A stretch of DNA of 64,000 nucleotides from Limnomonas spitsbergensis. Its lineage: Eukaryota > Chlorophyta > Chlorophyceae > Chlamydomonadales. Below are positions 22,317 to 34,116 of this stretch, piece by piece. A program made the position numbers and the translations under genes. Below the pieces are notes generated by a model. That model did no database searches. It was not told the DNA's origin and was given only the letters and a program-made list of their open reading frames with translations. Every line of letters starts with the position of its first letter. The first letter of the stretch is position 1. The stretch is taken from contig JAYJMM010000102.1 in the NCBI GenBank assembly GCA_037349105.1, positions 2,542,001 through 2,606,000 on the forward strand, given 5' to 3'.

Positions 22317-25300
22317 CATGGCGTTGAGGGCGCTGCCGTTCTTGAACCAGTTGATCTGGTTCTCGTTGAAGGTGTGGTTCACCTGGGGTGAAAAGAGGGG
22401 GGGGAGGTCATGGTCCAGGGCATGGTTGGGGTGGGGGCTGGGTCAAGGTCACGGTTGGGGTGGAGGTTGAGGTACAGGGCACCGTTGGGGTGGGGGTTGG
22501 GTGAAGGTCACGGTTGGGGTAACAGAGGTGGACAAGCTTCCGGGGCAAAGGGCGGGGAGGGGGATGAATGCTTGAAGAAGGACAGAGTGCAGGCTGAGCA
22601 GAATCAAGACAAACTCAGAGCACTGGCGCAGACCAGTGGCAAAAACCCGCAATCACAATTATTATTGTAAGAGGAAACTTGCACCCTGTTTCTGAAGAGT
22701 GACGTCATTGACCCTTGGTGAACGGGGCATCTGCTTCCTCTGTCCTTCCAGTTATTTGCCAAGACACAAATATTACATACGTTTGCATTTTGGCAACCTC
22801 TCATGCAGCAGACAGGGGCATCTTTTGCATCCAGTACCTTCCCCTCCCTGCCCTGGTCCACATACCTGGAACTTGTAGGTTGAGCCGTCAACCTTCTTGC
22901 CCTCCACAGTGAGAGGCACGCCCGGTGCAAAGGTCTTCAGTCCAAGGATGGAGATCTTGTCAGCGGGGCTGATCATTTCGTAGTCCTAAGAAGCGTGAGC
23001 CGAGAGCAAGAGACAAGGGGGTAAAATTAGAGACGGATCATGTTGCAGAAAAACGCGAATTCCAGCAACCTTGTATCAGAGTTTGGGCAACGGGAACTGA
23101 GTCATGACATAGATTGCCAACAAGCCGGACACAATTTACGAGGATCCGACCCTGCTGGACAGCCGGAAGGTGGTCAAAGCAGCAGGGCATCATCACCCTG
23201 GGGGGAGCAGCCGACCCAGGCATCATCCCGGTCAGCTGCTCGAATTGCTCAGATTGTCAATTACTCAGATTGTCAAAGGGAGCAGCAGAGCCCTCTTTAG
23301 CCAGGTCAGGAACACCTAAATTCAGCCCCATCCGCTGAGACAAAGCGCGCGATTCGCTCAAACCTGACTGCGCTGAAATAATGCCTGAAACAAGGCAAAT
23401 CTTGAGGTAGAAGAGGATGATGGGCAGCCGACCCAGCTTCATATGGGTGAAGAGACCCAGCCCTCAGCCCTTTCTTTCAAGACACACCTTGGGGTCGGAG
23501 AAAGTGATGGGCAGCAGCCCCTGCTTCTTGAGGTTGGTCTCGTGAATCCGCGCGAACGACTTGACCAGGATGGCTGCTGCGCCCAGGTGGCGTGGCTCCA
23601 GCGCAGCGTGCTCGCGGCTGCTGCCCTCACCGTAGTTCTCGTCGCCGACCACCACCCACGCAACACCCTTCTCCTTGTAGTACCTGCCCGCAGCGGCACG
23701 AGGGGACACAGGGTCAGCGGAGGGGTCCAAGGGTCAGCACTAAGGGGTCACAGGGTCAGCGGAACGAGGGGACACAGGGTCTGCAGCACCAGGGGTCACA
23801 GGGTCAGCGGAGAGGTCCAAGGATGGACAGGGGTCTCAGGGCCCGGGGATTCCAAGGTGCGTAATCTACACTGAAGCTTCATCACAACTAAGGGGCCTGG
23901 TACCGCAAGCCCCTCAGCTGGAGCAACCTGCTGTAGGCTGGCCAGGGTTTGGCTCCCATTGGCACAGTGGTAGCTGCACGGCTGTTTTGTAGGTGGTCTG
24001 GCGTGCACAAATAAACAAAAGCACAGCCAGGCCACTGTTGGACATCATGTTAGGAGCCCCAGAGAAAGATAAGCCGCAGGGCGAGCGGGACATGTTGATT
24101 CAAATTTTGCCCCATGTTGGAAGAGAGCCACATGCGTTTCCCCTCTGAGATCCCTGTGTTGTCTTGAGGTACTTCGGCTACAATTCAAAGGCATCACAGC
24201 CTGCAGATGTGGGCACCCATAGTACTAAACTAAGTCCTGCTGCACAGGCCATGGCTATTTCAAGCTTTGGGCCCCCAAAGAGCCAATTCGTGGCCCGGCA
24301 GCCCTCCAAATGTGGTCTGGCGTGCAGTTAACCATGATTTTCAAGCCGCACCTTGCAGTGTCGGGCACCGCGCCCTCCTCTCCGGTGATCAGGTTCTTGA
24401 CCGTGTTGGCCTTCCCGTTGTCGATGTTGATGGCGCCGATGAGCATGTTGTTGCTAATGTTGTCCAGGTGGCCGCGGTACTTGAGCCACGGGCCAGCCAT
24501 GGAGATGTGGTCGGTGGTGCATTTGCCCTTGACCTACAGTGTTGCAATCAGGGGGATTGGGTCATTAGAACCCAAAGGATGAAAACAAAGTCACGGCATT
24601 TCCCCTACAGGCCCCTAGTCCAGAAGAAGACCTTGTGCCATTAGACATTTTTCTGGCTCAAAGCCTCTGTAAGTCGGATACATCACGGCCCATGGCCACA
24701 GGAGCCTGGTGTATCAAGGCCTGCTGCTTGGTCCATGTGACCATGTGTAGTCCGGATCAGCGAAGTGGTGGCTGCTCAGCCGCTGCCGGGGTTAGTCTGT
24801 GGCGCGCCATACTTAATTTCCAAGCCGCACCTTAATGAGGATGGTGGCCTCCTTGATGTCGTCACCGTGCCATGCCTTGAAAGGGGTCAGCAGCTGCAGG
24901 CGCGTGCTCTTGGGGTCAACCTGGGGAACAGGGGAGAGGGAGGGGGGCACAGTGCGGTTTCAGAAGAGAGGCAGTTCACATGCGTAACAGAAAAGGAAAG
25001 GGGGAGTTAAAGTGGGGTTTAGGCTCCTGAATTCATTAAATTCATTTATTCACCAGCCCCTGACCTGCCGGTGTGCGTTATACATTGTCTCTCACCAACA
25101 TCCGCATGCACAGTACACATCCTTTACCTTATTTCAGCTTATTTCAGCTACAGCCTGGCAAAAGTGTCATTTCCAGCTGACTGTGGCTACTCATAGCTGA
25201 TTTTAGCGCTTTGTCTCACTTGAATTGCACATAGGCAACATTCGATCTACATCCTGGCGAAACAGTTGCTTTTTACAGTACTACAGCTTCAACCTGGCAG

Positions 25301-28300
25301 GAATTCGATTTCAGCCACATTTCAGCTGCAGCCTTGCGTATGGAAAGGGGGTCCTGCTTCAGAAAGCCCTGCTTCCTGGGCCACCAGCCGCAGGCAAATG
25401 GCCTTGCCCTAGTCCCCATGGTGCTCACCATCCCTGGCCCCCCCCGCTAAGACAGCCTGGTGCGGACAAGAAATGTGTTGAGTACCTGGACAGAGAGGGC
25501 AGCGCGCTGCGAGGCCGAGGGAGGTGCCTGGTAGGTGTCCGAGCCGGGGTCAAAGCCCTTGGCAGGCAGCTCGTCACCCGAAGGGGGCTGCAGGGTGATC
25601 TCCTTGCCGTCTGCGAAAGGGCAGAGGGCAGGGAGTGGATCGTGACCATCGGGGTCCAGGTCTTAAGGGGATGCTCAGGGTTCAGCTCCTAGCTAGATGA
25701 GGATGGGCAGGGAGCATTTGAGTGGCTGCAGACATGGGAGGTGTCACTGTCCATTCTAGGGTGCTTGAGCTGCACTTGGCAAGCAGCCAGCAAAGCTTGG
25801 TCCATCTACCCCTGGCAGCTTATCACAATCGGCCCAGTGGCGGCCGTCCATCAACCCACCACAACGGCCTGGTCACAAAACAATTAAACTGTGAGACACC
25901 AGGTACAGCATACGCAGTCATGGGAGCATGAGGGGCATGGAAAGAAGCGAAAGACAGCTTCCAGGGCAGTGTTTTGCACTGTGTCGCCACCCACCTGCTC
26001 CAACCAACGTGTCCTTCTCAGGGTTGAAAGACAGATCGCCGGCAATGGCGTAAGCGGTCACAAGCTCGGGCGAGGCCACAAAGCAGTGTGTTGACGGGTT
26101 GCCATCGTTACGCGCAGCGAAATTCCTGCAGTGCGCAAATGAGCGGGTGAGACGGAGAAGCAAGCACCGTAAGCCAGTGGTATAGAAGGCACAAGCCAGG
26201 CCAGATGCAATTCGAAGCGGGGTGTGACAGCAGGCTGCACAGTGACAGCCTGGCAACCCAAATTGGAAGACAGCGATGCTTAATTTCCAGTTAGGACTAC
26301 CACTTTCCGCAGTCGTCTTGCAGCTACTGTGGGCCTGATTGGGGACAAGCCCTAACCCCTTCAGGATGCGGTCCAAGCGGCACTGCTGCACGCAAATGGA
26401 GCCTCCGGGTGGAGGCCAGAAGGTGGGTGAACAGCAGCCTTACCACTCAAGACAAAGTGAAATAAATTACAGCAAATTATCAATTGGTGCTCATGCCCTG
26501 CATTGAGCTCACGCCATGCACCTGTTAAATGAATGAGGTGACGATGTGGCTGACTTATTCCTTGGCCACCTCCGTGCCCTTCCTTTGCCCATGCACCCCA
26601 TGCAGCTCTACAACCCATGTATTCAATTCATGCGTCATACAATGCATGCGGTTCTCACCAATGTGTCGACTGTTAAACGAGATGATGATCGAGTTGACCT
26701 CGTATTAGGCCACCTCAGTGGATTTCCATAATCCATGCAACCTGTGTGGCTATACAACTCATGCACCATAGAACTGGAGCGGCCTACAGCACTGTGTCGC
26801 CAGCTGAACGAGGTGATGGACGAGTCGGCTTCGCCCCTGGCGCACGTGCGCATTTCCTGCTCATGCAGCCCATGCAGCTCTTGCCACGGCGTTACCTGTT
26901 GAACGAGGTGATGATGGAGTTGGCCTCGCCCTTGGCCACGTCCGTGCGCTTCCACTGCCCGATGCAGGGGCCGCAGCTGTTGGAGAGGACGGTGCCACCA
27001 ATCTTCTGGAAGATGTCAATGAAGCCATCACGCTCTATCGTGGCGCGGATCTGCTCTGAGCCAGGCGAGATGGTGAAAGGCACCTTAGCTTTAATGCCAG
27101 CATCCAGCGCCTGTGAGTGCATAGGTGGAAATGCCAAAAATTGAGAGTGAAGTGGGTGAATATGCTAAGAATAGTTGTTGCTTCAGTTTTATGTCAAATT
27201 CGGCAGATGCTTGCAATCAGGCTCACAATTCTGCACACACCTAGATCGGCTCGTACTCATCAGAGTGTAGAACTTTTCAAACTTAGGGGGGGAAATGGGC
27301 TTGTGCAAGTGACATCAGAGTGAAACTGTGCGTCCTGCCGAACCCCGCCCCTTAACGTGACGTATGACGCATATAGCTCCTAGACCAAAGGGGGTGGTGG
27401 GAAATCCGCCGCCTTGAGGCTATCTTATCGCATTGTTTTCAGCCCTGCCGTGCCCAGCCCGGCTGTGTATGTCCGAGCGCAAGAGGGGTGCAAGAGCAGT
27501 CGGAGAGAGGTGTGAAGAGGAGTAAGGCTGATACAAAGACAAAACACGTCAAGAGAATCTGCCCGACGAGGGCTTGTCTCGTGGTGGATATCTTCTAGTA
27601 ATGAATGGCCACATGGTTCGTTGGCCTGACGGACTGGTGCCGGTGCATAGGAAATAGGAATGGATCTACTCTGATAAGGGAGCAAGGCTATGCACAATGG
27701 TTTGCAGGCATGTGGAATTTTAATTGGTCTCCCCTGTATGTGCCCGTCGTCACCAGTTCGATTCCGAGAAGGGACCTTCCTTTCAAGAAAACGTTAGACG
27801 CCATGACAGGTCATACGTCAGACGTCACCTTCGAAGCCAATATATACGTCATAATGCATGAGGCATAAGTCTTAATTAAACAGACAGTGACTAAAAAAGT
27901 CAGCATGAATGTATCAAGCACGGGCATGGCGGAGTGCTGGTGGGTAGGCGAGAGGGGCAGGGCTCTGCAGTAAGCCTGGCCCAGCACACGCTCATCAGCC
28001 GCATCCTGTCGCCTAAACCGTCCGATGCAATCGACAGCACACCAGGCTCTGCTTTCTTCCCTGCATCTATGTACCTCCCTTGCTATACAATTAGCAGAGT
28101 GGGTTTCCTATGGTTGTTCTTCTCCTCAAGCTCAAGCTATTTTACCTCTGAAAAAGATAAAAACCTGTTCCTGCCGTCAAAGGCCGTCCATTCCATTCAC
28201 CCTGCACCTTACTGCATCCATGCGCGAGGAATAAATACCAAGGAACAAACACACTCACACAGAAAGGGCACAAACTACTTGTCCTCGCCTGAGTAGCGTG

Positions 28301-31300
28301 CCAAGAAAACACACACAGAAGCACCCTCCACACCTGCTTGGCAATGCTGGCTGCGCGGGCCATGTCCTCGTACGACGAGTTGGTGCACGAGCCGATGAGC
28401 GCCGCCTTGAGCTCGCTGGGCCAGCCAGCCTTCTTCATTGCGCCGGCAAAGCCAGACAGCGGGTTGGCAAGGTCGGGCGTGAAGGGGCCATTCACGTGCG
28501 GCTCCAGCTCCGACAGGTTGACCTCAATGGTCTGGTCGTACACGGCACCGGCGTCAGCGACCAAGTGCTCCCTGTGGAGAGGGTTCAGGGTTAACATTGC
28601 ATTCTCCAGATCCTCCTGACACAACATTCTGGAGATCCTCTTCACAGCTTTCTCGTGGTCCTTCGGACACCAAACAAGCTGCCAATGCCCCCTTGCTCCC
28701 AAACGAATGCCACTGCCAGCTCAGCAGCCTCCCACGCTCCAGACACAGCCAACCCTGCTCACTGGAAAGCCTCGGCGAGCTTGGCAGATCCCGCCCTGTC
28801 GGTTGACACCAAATAGTCAAACATCCTTTTGTTGTACGGGAACATTGACGTGGTCGCGCCGATCTCAGCGCCCATGTTGCAGATGGTGGCCATGCCAGTG
28901 CACGACATGGTCTCCACACCGGGACCAAAGTACTCAATGATGGCACCGGTGCCGCCCTTGACTGTAAGGATGCCAGCCACCTGACACAAGAGAGGGCGGG
29001 TGAAAGGGTCATCAGAGAAGACCGACGGTTAAGTGAACAGCTGAGGACACTTAACAGAAACAGCACAACAAGTGAACCATGGCGTGGGAATTTGTGATTA
29101 TCTCACACTGAGCCTCTCTAGATGCCAAGCACATGCGATGCCCGTCAGTCATCACTGAGCGTTCTTCTTTATCACCTGCAACCTCCCCACTAAATGACGT
29201 TGTTGTTCGGGAACATGAAAATAGCCGACCGTATCCACTGCAAAGAGTAGACATGCTAGGCAGATCCACCCAAGTGAGTAGATATGCTCCCGAGCCAAAA
29301 CACCCTGTGAGTACGACCGTATTGAATCTCCTCAAATGCATGCCGTATGTCAACTCTGCCGACTCCGTGTGGACTATTTTGCCAGGGCCTTCTCCCACTC
29401 CAGCGCTGCCAAGCCTCCAGGATGCTGTGCAACACCAACTTGCATACCCCCTACAACTTTCAACTTCAGCATGCTTGAGGCATGAGCACATGCATACGGA
29501 CCTTCAGGATGACGTCCTTGGGTGAGGTCCACTTGCTCATCTTTCCAACCAGCTTGACACCAATGACCTTGGGGGCTTTGAGCTCCCAAGGCAGGCCAGC
29601 CATGACATCCACGGCGTCGGCACCACCAACACCGATGGCGCAGGTACCAAGACCACCGGCGTTGGGCGTGTGCGAGTCAGTTCCAATCATCATCAGACCG
29701 GGGGCTGCGTAGTTCTCCAGCACAATCTGCAAAGATGGCAATCCGCGTCAGGTTCAGGGGTCCAAGTCAGGGGAAACGGTCACTTGAGCAGACGTGATAG
29801 TCGCCATGTTATGCTGTGATTAGCGTCAATAGACATGGCAGGAGGCATGCACGGAGGAATCCTTCGCAAAACATTTATGCTTGAGGCCTAGCCCGTCAAT
29901 GATCGAAGGTAGATAGGATGTGCTTTTCACTCCATTTAAAATATGATAGACATGACATGCTTTCTCCTGTGACCCATACCGAATCTATCTTGGATATGGG
30001 CTTGGCGATCTCATCACCTGGTGGATGATTCCGGAGCCTGGCTTCCAGAATCCAACTCCATACTTGGCGCCAGCAGTGGCGAGGAAGTCATAAACCTCTA
30101 CGTTGGCCTTGACGGCAAACTTCAAGTCAGCAACTCCGCCGTAGCTTCCATCCCTACAGATGCAGATTGAATGCTGTCCATCAGATTCTGCCCATGTGTT
30201 CATGATCCAATGCAAGTGCAGTTGATATAGATAAATCTAGGGAGTTAGACAGCAGGAAAAGACCTTTGACTGTGGCAGGAGACTATTTCCTAGCTACTCT
30301 GCGAAGATTGTGCAGTCATTTGGCATTTGTGGCTCTATATGTTCGCTAAGCCTGCACATGGCACCTCATACATGCGGACAAGTTTTCAAGTAGACCAGGA
30401 TCAGTGCAAGCCTTCTCTTTATAATCGGTAATTGCATGCGGGGCATGGAGGACGTGCCTGTCAGGCTGTGGGGAGGTGGTTCCCTCGATCAAGTGGTCGC
30501 AGTGGATGGTGGAGGGGCACATGGTCTTGGGCAACCCCGATGAGATGAACTGGAGCATGGCCATCTGTGCGGTTGCGTCTTGCATTGCCACACGATCTGC
30601 AAGGAAACACATGCATTCAGGGCACTGTGCATTGTACACCATGCTTGCAGTATAGCCTGCAAGACAACAAATCCAGGGGAACTGAGCTACCACAGAGATG
30701 CTACCCAAATTGTGACACCTCCTCACCGGGACGCAGCCTGAGGTAGCTGACTCCACGCTTGAGCTCCTGCTGCTCTGGGTCGTCCAAGTGGCCATACACG
30801 ACCTGAGCAACGGCTACTGTCAGGTGACGGGGCGTGATTTACGAGGAGCAGAACCCTACTCACCTTCTCAGCCAGGGTCATCGGCGCGTTCAAACGCTTG
30901 CGTACGATCTACAGAAATAAAAGGGCAATATCAGTATCAGTTGCAGTATTTCAGCATGGGGGGCTGCTGTCGGAATTCTGGGCACTCACAGCGAGCCTGT
31001 CCTCAATAGACTTATAACGATCATTGATGAACTCCTCGCTCTCAAGCTTGCTCATCGGCACCTGCCAAAACACGCGTATTAATTGATGATGTATGTAGAT
31101 GATCGACGTTTCGATCAGCAAGTCAGTGCGTGAAATTCCAATCTACCTTCTCCATTCCAGCGATGGAAGAATATGAGGATGCCTGGAGAGCTTGCTGCGA
31201 CTTCCCAAACACGCCATGATGACGAACCTAAGAGGGGCCATCAGGGATGCCAACTTAGGATATAAATGAAGACAGAAACATAAGTCATGTGGTTAAGATG

Positions 31301-31381
31301 GCAAGGTCATCCAAAGAGAAAAACACATGACTGGCTTGCCTGCTGGAGAACCCAGCGGGCAGCCGATGCTGAGGGCTGCAT
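22317..31381 (-). CDS. ACO: Mitochondrial aconitate hydratase, 18 exons
   Basis: Isomerises citrate to isocitrate in the TCA cycle. Exons, 5' to 3': 31381-31340, 31227-31147, 31061-30990, 30908-30864, 30802-30727, 30596 to about 30482, 30153-30018, 29726-29502, 28980-28763, 28571-28334, 27110-26896, 26125-25995, 25610-25486, 24920-24831, 24533-24352, 23683-23488, 22985-22866, 22382-22317; about 791 residues, normal for the family. The [4Fe-4S] ligand motifs are intact ([18 protein letters not shown]), as are [36 protein letters not shown] and [14 protein letters not shown]. The N-terminus [14 protein letters not shown] is presequence-like. The sequence follows the animal/fungal mitochondrial ACO2 type, not the IRP/AcnA type of land plants. 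Intron 1 has a GC donor; intron 6 lacks a canonical boundary at the conserved position. The last exon ends at SALNAM before gtgaga; reading on reaches a TGA at 22218, or a short final exon lies below. Confidence 0.97.
22385..22545. repeat. G-rich imperfect repeat
   Basis: Four or so copies of a 28-36 base G-rich unit (ggttggggtgggggttggg, gtcacggttggggt) lie in the penultimate aconitase intron. It would make G-quadruplex-prone runs on the plus strand and C-rich runs in the transcript. Confidence 0.65.
23700..23830. repeat. Short ggggtcacagggtcagcgg repeat
   Basis: About six imperfect copies of a 17-25 base unit (aggggtcacagggtcagc with variants gaggggacacagggtc) sit inside an aconitase intron, immediately upstream of the exon ending at 23683. 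Confidence 0.65.
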
Positions 31382-32730
31382 ATTAGCACGGCGCCTGATT
31401 CAAAGCAGTGGAATTATGCACGATCGGGGGTGTCTGGCAGGTGTGTCAGAGATTTATCGAGGATACTGCTGTGTACTGGCACTGTAGTGTGGGGAGTAGT
31501 AAGGGCGTTCAACACGTCACGTGAGCAACAACCGTTTACGCATGACGACCGCGACCAGGGCCGCGACCGTATACCCGCCTAAATACTGTAGATTTCCTTT
31601 GCCTTCCCTCCTAATTAACTTTGTTTGGTGTTGAAGGATCCATGAATTGACTCATTATCGATTGTCAACGCGTTTTCAGTCAAAATTTAAGAGTTTTGGT
31701 CGATATATTGCCCTGAGGATTCCCTGAGGGCAGCATTGTAAGAAAACATTTCTTCACACCCGAGGGAAGGCAAATCAAATCTACGGTAAGACAATCGTCC
31801 TGCCCTCACTACTACATGTCCCTCCAGTTAAAAACTTCTTAGGGGGAATGCACCATAACCATGATGACAGTTCTGCTTTGCACTTCGTGTTTTAACCTGT
31901 CATTGAATCCAAGGGAGATCCTCAGTCTGGACACCCTCTGCCCATAAGGACAAATTTTAAACACCCCATGCTGCAGTTTCACCCTGAGGTAACTGAGTCT
32001 GGTGGCCCTCTGCGGTCGCCAAAATGGTTAAACAGCAGCCCACAAGTTGCTTCTAAGGGCGGACCTCCGGTAGACCAAGCATTGGGTGTTTGGACCAGGC
32101 CATCGTCCTATGCTGGCCCGCAGTCTATGTCCAAGGCAAGTCACTGGGCACAAGCCTGGCTAGTGGCGCACAGTTCTGCCATATGATGCTAGCTGTTAGA
32201 ACTATAGGTATCCCAATGATTTACCGGTAGTCTCTACATCGCCGTTGTAGCCTTGTACGGTAGGTACCGGTAGTCAATGACATTGCACCCAGAGACTCGC
32301 CCGCGTTGGTGTCCAACAGTCTGGTTGGAAACTAAAGAGAGGAAATAAAGCAAGCGAGAAACAAGAGAAGAATTACTTCCCCAGACAAAAGGAAGCACCG
32401 TATGTCTGAATCTCCAGCCCTCTAGAATCTAGCCCTCAACAAGTTCAACCACATCTTCCACAAAGGCCAGGGCCTCACACCCATGCTGGCCCAGAACTAA
32501 CAACTGGCGAGAGCCCGTGGCGTTGTCTGTATAGCCTGCCCACTCACACCCCTTTACCTTCTTCTTGACATTTGGGTATTGGTAGTGAGCATGCAGCACG
32601 TCCTCCACATGCTAGCTGTCACCCCTTGCCCAACATCTTGGGCAGCAGTCAATGAGATTGCCTTGCACGTCTGGGACAAGCTCAATAGGCCTGGCCGCGT
32701 GGGCAGCAGTGTATCTCACGCTGACCGCTG
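31382..32730. promoter_or_regulatory. Aconitase upstream region
   Basis: Spacer upstream of the aconitase ATG (31381). A palindromic TCACGTGA-type G-box core lies at 31517-31524, about 137 bases from the start codon; such a site occurs by chance about once per 4 kb, so function is unproven. TACCGGTA palindromes occur at 32222 and 32265. No gene is supported between 31.6 and 32.7 kb. Confidence 0.25.
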
Positions 32731-32738
32731 CGCCATCT

Positions 32739-33323
32739 TTAGTTTTGGATGTGCTGACTGCGCCAAGTCATAGCCTTTATTTGTGCAGACGCGAGCACAC
32801 GCCCTCTTGCTAGCGCGGCTCCTGGCGAACACGAAAGGCTGAAACCAGGCTCCATAGGCGGCTGCAGACCTGTCTTTGCTGGTAGGATCCCTGGGACCCC
32901 CCCGCCGGTCATATCCAGCTGTGCCTGCTCGTCGGCTGCGTCCACTAGTGCAAGCACCTCTGTGAAGTGTGGCGGATGCAGGTCAGTCGCTGCCTGACGC
33001 AGTTTGGGGACTGCTGCTCACTGCTCCAGCTGCTCCAAGGCACCTAGCAGTTCACGGCACCAGTTGCGCCTTACGGTACCCTGTCTGACCGCAAGCTGTA
33101 AGGCAGCCGCCATGACTACCACCATGAGGGGGCTGTCTTGCTGTGAAGCAGGTGCTACCGAAGCTTTGTAGTAGCCGAGGACGTGCTGCCACCAGTCTTG
33201 CTGAAGTGGCTGGATCTGCAGATTTCCCACACACCCCCAGCTGGTGGCGGATGCATATAGCCCCGTAGCCTGGCGATGGTTAAGGACGTTACAAATGTCT
33301 TGTGTTATTTTTGCTTGGGTCAC
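32739..33323 (-). pseudogene. Transposon-like protein remnant with one stop
   Basis: A single minus-strand frame runs through NVLNHRQATGLYASATSWG, QPLQQDWWQHVLGYYKAS and NWCRELLGALEQLEQ, then a TGA. It continues in the same frame as VPKLRQAATDLHPPHFTEV, LALVDAADEQAQLDMTGGGV and PGILPAKTG. Coding character on both sides of one in-frame stop indicates a decayed gene. It abuts the TIR element beginning at 33356, and its upstream flank (33294-33354) recurs near 22.15 kb, so it belongs to repetitive DNA. The family is not recognised. Confidence 0.5.
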
Positions 33324-33355
33324 CTGTTCCTAAGGGTCACCCATTCACCCCGACA

Positions 33356-34116
33356 GTTACACCTCTGGGCCCTGCTCAAAAGAAAGCCTGGCAAAGGTGC
33401 AGAAGCAGACTGCACTGAATCCTGCTCATGAGGTAGCACTGCGGCCGGAGGTGACCGGTGGTTCACACATCATCTTCATACTTAGCGGCAGGCACCCAGT
33501 AGACAGCCGCCAACCGGATGCATGTAGGCAGAAGATGCCAAAGAAGCACCATGGCGGCCATGCGGCGAGCACGTCGCAGCGCGCCAGCCAGAGGCACCTT
33601 TCTACTTTGCATGGCCTTCCTTACGCTGCTGATCTCTTCTTGAATGATACCCAAGAACATGAATTCCAGGACACATTTCAGCTAAGCCCTCCTGGTATGT
33701 GGGCCATCAACGCAGACAGCGGCTGGCTAGCGGAGCGGCTGCCAAACCCCGATATCTCGTATCTCTGTCTTCTTGATGTTGCCCTAGAGCTGTTTATACA
33801 GAACGTACTCATAAGGGGCATCTAGCATGAGCTGTAGCCCTGCCTGGTCTGATAGTGGGCGATTTGTAGGTAGGGATCATGTCAGGGCTGCTGTTGAGTC
33901 TGATGGTATTAACTTGTATGTCTTGACGTCTGTGACTTAATTCCATGCCTTTCCGTGTCTTCTGCCCCTCTGTTCCTCTGTCTCAGTAGTTTCATTTCTT
34001 AAACAAATGTTTTCATTGCTCGTGAAAATTGATACTGGTAGTGTTTTTTATTACTGGGTGTTAACCGTACTTTTGAATTGAAGCACTTTTTGAGCAGGGC
34101 CCAGAGGTGTGACGTC
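33356..34116. mobile_element. Element with terminal inverted repeats, about 760 bp
   Basis: The left end ttacacctctgggccctgct plus caaaag (33357-33382) is matched inverted at 34085-34116 (cttttt, then gagcagggcccagaggtgt). These are the same ends as the 20419/20828 element. The interior encodes nothing recognisable; a 142-codon frame at 33397-33825 is of uncertain meaning. This looks like a non-autonomous DNA transposon family. Target-site duplications are not obvious. Confidence 0.55.

Noticed and set aside
27690..27780. T-loop-like gttcgattcc considered as a tRNA
   Set aside because: No matching acceptor stem, D-arm or anticodon arm could be folded around it by eye.
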